Source of the DNA: Streptomyces xylophagus
Lineage (GTDB): Bacteria > Actinomycetota > Actinomycetes > Streptomycetales > Streptomycetaceae
DNA length: 64,000 nucleotides
Direction: 5' to 3'
NCBI RefSeq assembly: GCF_000716435.1
Contig: NZ_JNWO01000006.1
Coordinates: forward strand, 1 to 64,000
A program made the position numbers and the translations under genes. The notes beneath the pieces were generated by a model. That model was not told the origin of the DNA. It searched no databases and worked only from the letters and a program-made list of their open reading frames with translations. Of the stretch, positions 25,264 to 32,428 are shown in pieces (within the stretch, counting starts at the first letter, position 1; the number at the start of each line of letters is the position of its first letter).

Positions 25264-26183
25264 TTCATGCCCCTTCGGCGGGCTGACCGGTCAGTTTTTT
25301 GCTGCTGCTCTACTACCAGCAGGGCGTGCCTCATCTGATCCTGCTCCATGGCCTTACGTACATCAGTGACGTCATCACGCTTTCGCTTACCCGCCATGAT
25401 GGCGTCGCAATATTCCGCGCCGTGAGTTTCGCACCAGGTTGATACAAGTTGCTTCCCCTGAGCCTCGGGGTCTTCCTCCGGAACGCGTTCGATGTCTACG
25501 TCAGTCCAGATCGTGGAACTTGGTCCATTCCCGCAAGGACAGCTGATGGCGAGGAAGTCGTTTGCTTGTACTTTTTTCCATACTCCCGCTGTCACAATCA
25601 TCATGTGTCGCTCGGCCATCTGGGCGGACTTGGCGGCATAATTGACAGGCTTGCCGGCCCATACAGGCTCCTGCTGGGCAGGGTTCCGCGGCGTCCCGAT
25701 CCTCTTGACCAGGATGCGTCCGCTTGCAATTCCTACCTTGAAGCCTGTTTCGGGAGCATCCGGCCACTTTTTCTCAAGTCGCTTAGAGAGCTCGACACTG
25801 AAGGTCTTAACTGTGATACCAGCGCACAGAGCGCGCTCGTAGCGATTCTCGCCCCAGAAGAGGGCGAATGCGCCGTCGCCTTGAATGGCGAGGAAGTCAG
25901 CATTGAATCGGTCGTAGACCTTTACGACTCCACCGGTAGTGGCCTCGTAGATGCTGGCAGTAGAAGCCGCCCGCTTGCCAGTGCCGAGCCGCGTTGAGTT
26001 CTTTAGGTCGGCTACTACCGCGACTACGTCGTCAAGTTTGAACCATTTCCGCGCTTCAATCGGAAGATCTTCGATGTCGAGGGCGTCGCCCTTTTCTACC
26101 ACCTCTGGGTTTGACTCCAGTTCGATCTTGACCTTGTTGTCTAGATCGCCTAGGAGACCCTTGAGGTCCACGCTGTCAGACAT
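25260..26183 (-). CDS. pycC: Pycsar-type class III nucleotide cyclase (first copy)
   Basis: 307 residues; start at ATG 26183 behind AAAGGATC. The cyclase domain spans residues 50-235: Asp59 in VVAVVADLKNS and Asp103 in LAIQGDGAFALFWG bind the metals. KVGIASGRILVKRI and PVWAGKPVNYAAKSAQMA match the class III core. A C-terminal extension has CPCGNGP, HGAEYC and a charged coiled-coil-like helix (residues 280-300). It is the first gene of the locus and differs strongly from the second cyclase, so the two are not recent duplicates. The product, cCMP or cUMP, cannot be told from sequence by eye. Confidence 0.84.
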   Translation of the reverse strand: MSDSVDLKGLLGDLDNKVKIELESNPEVVEKGDALDIEDLPIEARKWFKLDDVVAVVADLKNSTRLGTGKRAASTASIYEATTGGVVKVYDRFNADFLAIQGDGAFALFWGENRYERALCAGITVKTFSVELSKRLEKKWPDAPETGFKVGIASGRILVKRIGTPRNPAQQEPVWAGKPVNYAAKSAQMAERHMMIVTAGVWKKVQANDFLAISCPCGNGPSSTIWTDVDIERVPEEDPEAQGKQLVSTWCETHGAEYCDAIMAGKRKRDDVTDVRKAMEQDQMRHALLVVEQQQKTDRSARRRGMN

Positions 26184-26488
26184 TGAACGTGATCCTTTCG
26201 GCCTGCGAACGGTTACGGCAGATCTCTTGGTGTGCTCATGCCGTCCCGGTCTGGCCGCGTGACGTTCTGCACAGCGAGGTTGCCTCTGTCTCCGGTCTAT
26301 CTTGCACCCCGCCACTGACATCTGATGATGCGTTGGGTTGACCAAGTCGCCTAAGGGGCAAGGGCATCGCGCCGGTGAGACAGGGGCGTGAGGCTATAGC
26401 GCAGAGACCGGCTCGGCTCGGACCATCGTGGGTAGGGCTGGGCTGTAGCGGCCCGTGCCGGCGGTACTCACGGATGAGGCTCTGGTGG

Positions 26489-26713
26489 TCAGCTAACCCG
26501 ACTATTCCGGCGGATCATGGTTATCTTCTGGCCGGTCGCGATAACGCAGGCTGCGGTGATCCATACGTGAGTCAGTTCAATTGCGTACTCCCGGCGGTCG
26601 GATCGGCACACCAGTGCGACCAGACCCAAGACTCCGGCGAAGACGACCAAGAGGACTGCCGGAATCGCTCGCAGTGGAAGGGCTAACGCGCGGGCGGCTG
26701 TTGTTATGTCCAT
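26489..26713 (-). CDS. Small two-helix membrane protein of the Crp/cyclase operon
   Basis: 74 residues, starting 7 nt after the stop of the cyclase-fold gene. Two hydrophobic segments: about residues 12-36 (LPLRAIPAVLLVVFAGVLGLV) and 45-62 (IELTHVWITAACVIATGQ). A short basic tail follows. By analogy with PycTM it could be a minimal membrane effector or anchor of the adjacent cyclase-like protein. Unknown function. Confidence 0.55.
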   Translation of the reverse strand: MDITTAARALALPLRAIPAVLLVVFAGVLGLVALVCRSDRREYAIELTHVWITAACVIATGQKITMIRRNSRVS

Positions 26714-26720
26714 GCTGTGG

Positions 26721-27308
26721 TCACCGAGACAGGGCGGGATTGGGTGTGACCTCGGTGAACCAGGCCTGCGCCGAGCTCTCCTTGGTGGTGATGCGGACAG
26801 GTGTGAGTGCCAGCTGGGTGGAGGGGTAGTCGGGCGACATCATGAGTCGAGCCGAGCCGGAGATCGCCAGGACGAGGTCGGCGTCGCTTTTCGCCAGGGC
26901 CACGCGCAGTTCAGGTGAGTCCAGGAGTCGGAACGCGTGGCTGATGTCCCGGCCCGCGTAACCGTGTTTGTCTCGGACGACTTGACCGCAGTGCAGGGCG
27001 GCGCGGAGCTGGATGCGGTGGGCTCGGTGGGCCAACTTGTTGTGTTCGAGTAGAGCTGTGGTGAGCGTTGGGATGGTGGTGTGGACGAGTCCGGCGATGC
27101 CCACGGAAGGATCAAGGACGGTCATGACGCCGTCACCGCGGTCCAGTAGTTCGTAACGCTCGGGTGGGATGCCGGCGTCGTCGAGTCCGCGCTGAAGCGC
27201 ATCGTAGATTGTCCGCCGCATGACGAGACCTACGCAGTCGGACCGGTCGGCGCGGTTGAAGCCTGCGATGTCGATGCCGAAGAAGATCCGGCTTACCTGC
27301 TGGTGCAA
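26721..27308 (-). CDS. Class III cyclase-fold protein (third in this locus)
   Basis: 195 residues from a TTG start at 27308 (GGGGAG nine bases upstream). Asp13 in RIFFGIDIAGF and Asp59 in LLDRGDGVMTVL occupy the metal-binding positions of class III cyclases. LRAALHCGQVVRD then GRDISHAFRLLDSP resembles the conserved core, and the tail ends in SAQAWFTEVTP. It looks shorter and more divergent than the two Pycsar cyclases, so cyclase activity is likely but not certain. It lies between a Crp-like gene and a 2-TM gene in one operon; a signalling trio is the simplest reading. Confidence 0.65.
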   Translation of the reverse strand: MHQQVSRIFFGIDIAGFNRADRSDCVGLVMRRTIYDALQRGLDDAGIPPERYELLDRGDGVMTVLDPSVGIAGLVHTTIPTLTTALLEHNKLAHRAHRIQLRAALHCGQVVRDKHGYAGRDISHAFRLLDSPELRVALAKSDADLVLAISGSARLMMSPDYPSTQLALTPVRITTKESSAQAWFTEVTPNPALSR

Positions 27309-27321
27309 GCGGCCACGCTCC

Positions 27322-27368
27322 CCGAGTGGTACTACTCAACGCTTCTTGTGAGTAAAAATACCACTCGG
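27322..27368 (-). promoter_or_regulatory. Long imperfect hairpin between crp-like and cyclase-fold genes
   Basis: CCGAGTGGTA (27322-27331) and TACCACTCGG (27359-27368) are perfect inverted arms of 10 bp. Inside them TACTCA (27333-27338) pairs with TGAGTA (27349-27354). It lies just downstream of the Crp stop (TGA at 27374-27376) and upstream of the TTG start at 27308. There is no T-run after it. It may attenuate read-through or be an operator for the Crp protein. Confidence 0.6.
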
Positions 27369-27373
27369 CTCGC

Positions 27374-28042
27374 TCAGTCGGCAGCCATTGCCTTGAGGCT
27401 GTCGATGTCTTTGATGATGATCTGCCGTCGGGCGGTGGACACCGCGCCCTGCTGGCGCAGCTTGTTGAGGACTTGGACGACCGCTTCGCGTGATGCTCCA
27501 GCCCAGGACGCCAGCTCTTGCTGGGACAGGTCAAGGCGCACTACTCCGGCGGCGTCGCCTGGGATGCCAATCTCCTCCGTCAGTTCGATCAACCGGGCGA
27601 CTACGCGCTGAGCGACCGGCTGAGTGGTCAGTTCCTGTCGCCGTTGATCGGACTCGCGGAGTCTGGCTGCCACTGTGTGGAACACGCTGGCCGCTGCGGT
27701 CGGGTGTGCTGCAAGGAATTCGCCGAGTTGGGTGGCTGTGACGATTGCGGCTCGTACTTCCGTCATGGCGACGACGGTGGCCGACCGTGGCCGGCCGTCT
27801 AGGGCTGCCAGCTCGCCCACGATGTTGGGGCTGCCTCGCAGTCCGAGAACGACCTCGGTGCCGTCGGCGGAGTGTGTGATGACCTTGGCGTGGCCTTCGC
27901 GTAGCAGTACGGCATGCGTCGAGGGTTCGCCTTCCCGGAGGATGACTTCGCCCGCCTTGAATCGAGCCGTGGCCCCGGCCTCCGCCAGTGCGGCCAAGGG
28001 ATCCGGAGGCGTTGCCCCCTGCGCTTCGCTATCGCCAAACAC
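27374..28042 (-). CDS. Crp/Fnr-family cyclic-nucleotide-binding regulator
   Basis: 222 residues, starting at the GTG at 28042 behind AAAGGAAA. The N-terminal cNMP-binding beta-roll is seen as RFKAGEVILREGEPST, HAVLLREGHAKVI, VVLGLRGSPNIVGELAALDGRPRSATVVAMTE. A dimerisation helix follows (FHTVAARLRESDQRRQEL), then a winged helix with LDLSQQELASWAGASREAVVQVLNKLRQQG. The phosphate-binding cassette GELAALDGRPRSAT fits a cyclic-nucleotide binder. It heads an operon with a cyclase-fold protein and a 2-TM protein. Expected to respond to the cyclic nucleotide made nearby. Confidence 0.92.
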   Translation of the reverse strand: MFGDSEAQGATPPDPLAALAEAGATARFKAGEVILREGEPSTHAVLLREGHAKVITHSADGTEVVLGLRGSPNIVGELAALDGRPRSATVVAMTEVRAAIVTATQLGEFLAAHPTAAASVFHTVAARLRESDQRRQELTTQPVAQRVVARLIELTEEIGIPGDAAGVVRLDLSQQELASWAGASREAVVQVLNKLRQQGAVSTARRQIIIKDIDSLKAMAAD

Positions 28043-28122
28043 CGTTGTTTCCTTTGGGAATGAGCTTGGACTCGACCTCAACGTAGACCACTTGCGCGCT
28101 CGCTGGACGAGGAGCTGCGGGT

Positions 28123-28332
28123 CTATCGGTCAGCGGAGAGGCCCAGAAGTTGCAGGAGCGGCGCGGTAGGCACCCGCCACGTTGCACCGACGCGTACTGC
28201 TGGCACCGGGAACTCGCCACGCCGGATCAGCTCAAAGGCCCGCGTGCGCCCTATGCCCAGGGCGCGGGCGGCGGTGACGAGGTCTATGGCGACCGGTAGT
28301 TCCAGCAGTTCGGCCCGGGTCATGCCGACCAT
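28123..28332 (-). CDS. xis: Excisionase-like small HTH protein
   Basis: About 69 residues. A GTG at 28341 opens the frame, but the ATG at 28332 has a better ribosome site (GAGGTGAG). The helix-turn-helix reads IDLVTAARALGIGRTRAFELI, followed by FPVPAVRVGATWRVPTAPLLQLLGL, the layout of MerR-like/Xis DNA-binding proteins. It lies just left of an XRE regulator and an integrase, so it is probably the recombination directionality factor of the integrated element. Confidence 0.72.
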   Translation of the reverse strand: MVGMTRAELLELPVAIDLVTAARALGIGRTRAFELIRRGEFPVPAVRVGATWRVPTAPLLQLLGLSADR

Positions 28333-28469
28333 GCGGCTCACCTCACCTGCGGTGGTGTGCTCTGTTCTGAGAGCAGATGATCCGCCCTGGTTTGTTACAA
28401 GTCAACCGCTCTTGTTCATGAGCAGATCAGGACGTACCGTTGAGGCACCTTTCTCCCAGAGGTGACCTC

Positions 28470-29177
28470 ATGGAACAGACGCCACACACACTGCGGCAGG
28501 TACTCGGAGCCGGCCTGCGAGAGATCAGGAAAGCTCGCGGCCTGAAGCAGGAAGAGGCCGCCGCGCTGCTTCAGCAGCACGGTCTGACGACCTGGATTCG
28601 GGGGACTGTTGCGCAGGCGGAAGTGGGGGCTCGGCGTATAGCGCTGGAGGAAGTGCTGTTGCTGGCCCTCTCCTTCGAGGTGCCGCCGGCCGACTTTGTA
28701 GCCGGAGCGCCGGATGACCTCGTCGAGCTGTCGCCTGGTGTGCGGCTCACGGTTTCCGCGGTGAAGGCCTTGCTGTCCGGCAACACGGCTGCTGTGCAGG
28801 CCCTGCCCGAGCGGGCGGTCGAGATCACCGAGTCGCTGGCAGTGGCCAATCGGACATCTGACTTCCTGGCGGAGGTTCAGCGATCTGGGCAGGCAGACCC
28901 TGCCCTGGTCGAGCGGGCGGTCGCCAGCGTCGGCGAGGCCGAACGGCACGTAGCCCGCAAGATCGGAACGTCGCCGGAGTGGGTCAACCTGGTGGCGCTG
29001 CAACGCTGGGACCGGACCCTGTCGCAGGAGCGAGATCTGCGACTCCAGGAGCGTCGGCCCGAGGCATCAAAGGGTCAACTGGCCACGTTGCGAGGCCACA
29101 TCACCCGGGAGTTGCTGACCGAGCTGGAACACGACCTGCGCGGGGTCCATCCTGACGACGCGCAGACCGCAAGGTAA
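28470..29177 (+). CDS. XRE-family regulator of the integrative element
   Basis: 235 residues, starting at the ATG at 28470 behind AGAGGTGAC. Residues 8-45 form a helix-turn-helix (LGAGLREIRKARGLKQEEAA). The remainder is helical, with ALPERAVEITESLAVANRTS, ADPALVERAVASVGEAERHVA and ATLRGHITRELLTELEHDL. It is 10 nt upstream of the integrase on the same strand. It is typical of a repressor or activator of excision and integration of actinomycete elements. Operator sites are probably in the gap 28343-28469. Confidence 0.8.
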   Translation: MEQTPHTLRQVLGAGLREIRKARGLKQEEAAALLQQHGLTTWIRGTVAQAEVGARRIALEEVLLLALSFEVPPADFVAGAPDDLVELSPGVRLTVSAVKALLSGNTAAVQALPERAVEITESLAVANRTSDFLAEVQRSGQADPALVERAVASVGEAERHVARKIGTSPEWVNLVALQRWDRTLSQERDLRLQERRPEASKGQLATLRGHITRELLTELEHDLRGVHPDDAQTAR

Positions 29178-29187
29178 GGCGTGCGTC

Positions 29188-30927
29188 ATGCAAGGCACCA
29201 CCTATAAGCGCTGCAAGTGTCCGGTCCGCCGCAACGCGGCCGGTAAGCGCCTGGCCTGCCCGAAGAAGCACGGCACCTGGTCCTACGTCGTCGATGTGCC
29301 ACTGTCCGATGCGGGCCGCCGGGAGCATGGGCGGCAGCAGATCACTCGTGGTGGCTTTGCCAGCCAGACCACGGCTGTCGCCGAGCTGCGGCAAGCCATC
29401 CAGCTCCTGGAGATACCCAGCACCGATGACGATGCGGGTCGGCTGGAGATCGTTTCCTCCATCCGCGACCACTACCGCCGTTATCAGCAGCTGCCGGACC
29501 ATGCCGACGTGCGCCGCCGTTTCAGCGCAGGCGTCTCCCTCACGATGGAGCAGACCACCGGCGAGTGGCTGGACGAGTGGATGGGTGGCAAGCGCAAGCT
29601 GGCGGCCAACACCCGCCGTTCCTATGAGGGTTTCATCCGGCGTTACCTGGGGCCCCAGCTCGGTGACATCCCGCTGGAGAAGCTCAGGCCGGCTCAGATT
29701 CGGACCGCGTACGACGCCATCGTGGCCAGCGCCGCTACCACTCCACGGCCGATCGGCCCGGCGACACTGCAACGCATCCATGCCACGCTCCGGGCAGCGC
29801 TCAATGCCGCCGTACGTCAGCGCCGCATCATCGACAACCCGGCCCTGGCGGTCGAAGTCGAGAATGCGCCCCGACCGAAGGCAGTCGTCTGGACCGTCCC
29901 ACGCGTCATCGACTGGATGGCTTCTGGCAGGCGCCCGAAGGTCGCCGTCTGGACGCCCGAGCAGACCGGCTCCTTCCTCGGCCTCATGACGGCCGACCGG
30001 CTCTACGCCTACTACCACCTGTTGGTCTTCCGAGGACCGCGCCGGGGTGAGGGCATCGGATTGCGCTGGCCGGACGTGGACTTGGATGCGGGCGCGCTCG
30101 CCATCGTCCAGCAGATCGTGCAGGTGGGATGGGAGACCGCCGTCACCCGGCCCAAGGACGACAGTGACGGCATCGTTGCGTTGGACTCCGTGACCGTCAC
30201 GGTGCTGCGGGCGCATAGGCAACGGCAGTTGGAGGAGAGGGAGTTGCTGGGGCCGGCCTGGACCGACACCCACTTCGTCTTCACCACCGAGACCGGCAAG
30301 CCACTGCATCCCGACTACGTCAGCCGCCACTTCGTACGGACGATCAAGCGGGCCAACACCCTCCGCGAGGGAGATACCGGCCCGGCCGTAGAGGATGTCC
30401 AAGCGACGCTCGGGCTCCCAGTAGATGGGTTCTTCGGGCCGCTGACGCGGCGGGCGGTGACCGGCTTCCAACGAGTCCGTGGGCTCAAGGCCAACGGCAT
30501 CGTCGACCCACACACCTGGTACCAACTCTTTCCGGAGCATCCGCTCCGGCCGTATCCGCACCCTGGCTATCTGCCGCCGGTCCGTCTGCACGACCTGCGT
30601 CATCTGGCAGCCACCCTGGCGCTCGCTGCTGGAGCCGAAATGAAGGTGGTCTCCGCCATGCTCAGACACTCGACGATGCATATCACGGCCGACACCTACA
30701 CCTCGGTACTGCCGGAGATCGCCCGCCAGGCTGCTGAGGCCGCTGCCGCGCTCGTTTCCCAACCGCCTGCCGTGCAGCCGGACGACGGCGCCGTTAGCCC
30801 CTCGCTAGCATCCGACTCCGAAAACGACCAAGGGCACCCTTCCAATGAGAAGGATGCCCAGGTCACACACAGTGCGCCGCCAGGGACTCGAACCCCGGAC
30901 CCGCTGATTAAGAGTCAGCTGCTCTAA
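29188..30927 (+). CDS. int: Tyrosine integrase with inserted peptidoglycan-binding-like domain
   Basis: 579 residues. A Cys-containing N-terminus (YKRCKCPVRRN) leads to an arm/core-binding region (SLTMEQTTGEWLDEWMGG, NTRRSYEGFIRRYLGPQLGDI). The catalytic part has Arg285 (GPRRGE), Lys in TRPKDDSDG, His468 and Arg471 in LHDLRHLA, His494 in MLRHSTMH and the nucleophile Tyr504 (TADTYTSV). Between the Lys and the HxxR motif, residues 391-449 form a PG_binding_1-like domain (LREGDTGPAVEDVQATLGLP, DGFFGPLTRRAVTGFQ, GIVDPHTWYQLF). The last residues (PPGTRTPDPLIKSQLL) are encoded within tRNA-Lys. It integrates the element at that tRNA. Confidence 0.95.
   Translation: MQGTTYKRCKCPVRRNAAGKRLACPKKHGTWSYVVDVPLSDAGRREHGRQQITRGGFASQTTAVAELRQAIQLLEIPSTDDDAGRLEIVSSIRDHYRRYQQLPDHADVRRRFSAGVSLTMEQTTGEWLDEWMGGKRKLAANTRRSYEGFIRRYLGPQLGDIPLEKLRPAQIRTAYDAIVASAATTPRPIGPATLQRIHATLRAALNAAVRQRRIIDNPALAVEVENAPRPKAVVWTVPRVIDWMASGRRPKVAVWTPEQTGSFLGLMTADRLYAYYHLLVFRGPRRGEGIGLRWPDVDLDAGALAIVQQIVQVGWETAVTRPKDDSDGIVALDSVTVTVLRAHRQRQLEERELLGPAWTDTHFVFTTETGKPLHPDYVSRHFVRTIKRANTLREGDTGPAVEDVQATLGLPVDGFFGPLTRRAVTGFQRVRGLKANGIVDPHTWYQLFPEHPLRPYPHPGYLPPVRLHDLRHLAATLALAAGAEMKVVSAMLRHSTMHITADTYTSVLPEIARQAAEAAAALVSQPPAVQPDDGAVSPSLASDSENDQGHPSNEKDAQVTHSAPPGTRTPDPLIKSQLL
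30873..30927. other. Probable att core, 3' half of tRNA-Lys
   Basis: The integrase 3' end and the 3' half of tRNA-Lys overlap here. This is the usual attachment site of tRNA-targeting actinomycete elements. The duplicate of this segment that would mark the other end of the element was not spotted to the left in this window, so that end is probably outside or decayed. Confidence 0.6.
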
Positions 30928-30946
30928 CCAACTGAGCTAGCGGCGC
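30873..30946 (-). tRNA. tRNA-Lys (CTT)
   Basis: The minus strand folds as a tRNA: acceptor stem GCGCCGC with GCGGCGC, D arm TAGCTCAGTTGG, anticodon stem GCTGA and TCAGC around loop CTCTTAA (anticodon CTT), and T arm with GGTTCGAGTCC. Discriminator A at 30873; CCA is not encoded. The integrase ends inside it, so its 3' half is the probable attachment core. Confidence 0.95.
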
Positions 30947-31548
30947 CTGCTGACGTCGTAGACCTTAGCATCCTGATCCGGGGGAGGAAAAATCGATATC
31001 CGCACGGTGGTCCGGGCCGCGCGTACGGCCGCCCAGAGCAGGATTTCGGCGCCCGGGAGCCAGGGGCGACGGGTGTCCGGAGCGACCAGCCAGCGCGCGT
31101 CGAACGGGGCCGACGCAGCCGCGCCGGACAGCGCCGGGACGGTCACCGCGTCGCCGGTGCCGTGGCACAGCAGCGGCGGCACCGACCCCGTACGACTGTG
31201 CTCTCCGGGACGCGTGCCCCACTCCTCCCAGCCGAGCAGCGAGGGCAGCCGCTGAGCCGTACCCGGGGTGGCGAACAGGATCATCCGTCCCCGGTATGTG
31301 GCGACCGGTCCGGAGCCGGGGCCCTCGTCCCACAGGCGGTCGACCATACGGCGCCCGAAGATCGCGGGGGCGTTCACCACGTCGAAGGCGGTGCCGCAGG
31401 GCAGGACGACCGGGGCGTCAGGGCGTTCCCTCCAGAGGGCGAGAGCGCTGCGCGGATACGTTCCTGCCGAGGCGAGCCAGGCGGCACCGTCCGAGGTGAC
31501 GCCCGAGATGTCGAAGCGGTCGGCGAAGGGCTCGTCCTGTGTGCTCAT
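30937..31548 (-). CDS. Prim-pol-like protein (bifunctional primase/polymerase family)
   Basis: 203 residues. It begins MSTQDEPFADRFDISGVTSD and shows WLASAGTYPRSALALWRERPDAPVVLPCGTAFDVVNAP, a pattern of actinobacterial prim-pol-like proteins. The expected metal site Asp (as in FDVVNAP) is present; a full catalytic DxD is not seen, so activity is doubtful. It ends 10 nt inside tRNA-Lys. Probably a core-chromosome gene; role in replication or repair is inferred from family only. Confidence 0.6.
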   Translation of the reverse strand: MSTQDEPFADRFDISGVTSDGAAWLASAGTYPRSALALWRERPDAPVVLPCGTAFDVVNAPAIFGRRMVDRLWDEGPGSGPVATYRGRMILFATPGTAQRLPSLLGWEEWGTRPGEHSRTGSVPPLLCHGTGDAVTVPALSGAAASAPFDARWLVAPDTRRPWLPGAEILLWAAVRAARTTVRISIFPPPDQDAKVYDVSRRR

Positions 31549-31705
31549 GGCACATAGATCTACCGGCCGTGAGCGTCCGGTCTCCGAGGGTTGTCGGAAA
31601 TCGGGACAGGAGGGGGCGGGAGGGAGTATCTTGCCCGATCGGCATATGCCAGGAGTTCTTTCCTGGTTACGGGTGGGGCGACGCGGGAGTGGTGCGGCCC
31701 CTGCG

Positions 31706-32077
31706 TCACACGGGGTCGGCCGCCCCGCTGTCCCGGCCCTCGGTGCCGCGCAGCAGATCCCGCCCGAACTCGACCATCTTCTTGGCGTAGTCCTCGGTCC
31801 ACTCGGCCTGCTCGGCGATGTCCGCAGGCGTCAGCCGGTCGAACCGGCGCGGATCCGCGAGCTGCGCCGCCGCGATCGCCTGGAACTCCACCGCGCGGTC
31901 GGTCGCGGCGCGGAAGGCGTGCGTCAGTTCTGTCGCGCGGGCCAGCAACGCGCGGGGATCGTCTATCGACTCCAGGTCGAAGAAGTGCTCCGGGTCCTCG
32001 GCCGCCTGTGCGGGCTCGAAGAGCAGGGGCGCGGGGCGTAGCCGCGATTCGTTGCGACGCGGCGTGTGCTCCGCCAT
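31706..32077 (-). CDS. Hypothetical Streptomyces-type helical protein
   Basis: 123 residues, starting at the ATG at 32077 behind GAGGAGGAG. It has an acidic, helical middle: PEHFFDLESIDDPRALLARA, then ELTHAFRAATDRAVEFQAIA and LTPADIAEQAEWTEDYAKKMVEFG. It ends in a short polar tail. No domain is recognised; a small helical regulator or adaptor is possible. It follows the helicase gene by about 350 bp in the same direction, with no evidence of co-transcription. Confidence 0.6.
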   Translation of the reverse strand: MAEHTPRRNESRLRPAPLLFEPAQAAEDPEHFFDLESIDDPRALLARATELTHAFRAATDRAVEFQAIAAAQLADPRRFDRLTPADIAEQAEWTEDYAKKMVEFGRDLLRGTEGRDSGAADPV

Positions 32078-32428
32078 GTCTTCTCCTCCTCGTACGTCAC
32101 CGATGACCCGCCTCATGAGCGGGACCACCGTCCATTGTCCCCTGCACGCGCAAGGGGCCCCGGGCATACCCCTGGGGCACGGGCTCCGGCACCCTGTGAG
32201 GGGTTTCCCAGCAGCCAGGCACCGTACTCATCACCGGCCGACCGGACCTCGGAGAGCCGCCGGTCAGGGTCTCCAGACCACCCGGTGTTCCGCCAGATGC
32301 GCCAGCACCGCGTGATTGGCCTCCCACCCGTCCGGGCTGCTTCTATTGGCCGCCTCCGGCGGCGTGCCGGACTCCGTCCGGCGAGAAGGCGGCGGGGCGC
32401 TCGCCGGCCGGGCGCCCGGAATGCCGGT
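32078..32428. other. 351-bp intergenic region with a decayed copy of the helicase gene end
   Basis: Between the 123-residue gene and the helicase gene there is no credible ORF. Its right part carries a 69-bp near-copy (32268-32336) of the 3' end of the helicase gene, offset by 165 bp, so an internal tandem duplication has occurred here. The rest is GC-rich and featureless to my eye. Confidence 0.6.
32268..32336. repeat. Decayed copy of the helicase 3' end
   Basis: It matches 32433-32501 with about 65 of 69 positions identical (mismatches in two neighbouring bases near the left end and two singles). It corresponds to the last codons of the helicase (EHRVSWRP) and appears non-coding here. Confidence 0.8.

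Noticed and set aside
27322..27368. Hairpin as a tRNA or riboswitch
   Set aside because: No cloverleaf and no known aptamer pattern.
27133..27534. Minus-strand ORF over the junction of Crp and cyclase-fold genes
   Set aside because: Arg/Pro-rich and overlaps two better-supported genes and the hairpin.
29101..30762. 553-residue minus-strand ORF over the integrase
   Set aside because: No recognisable motif; the plus-strand integrase explains the region.
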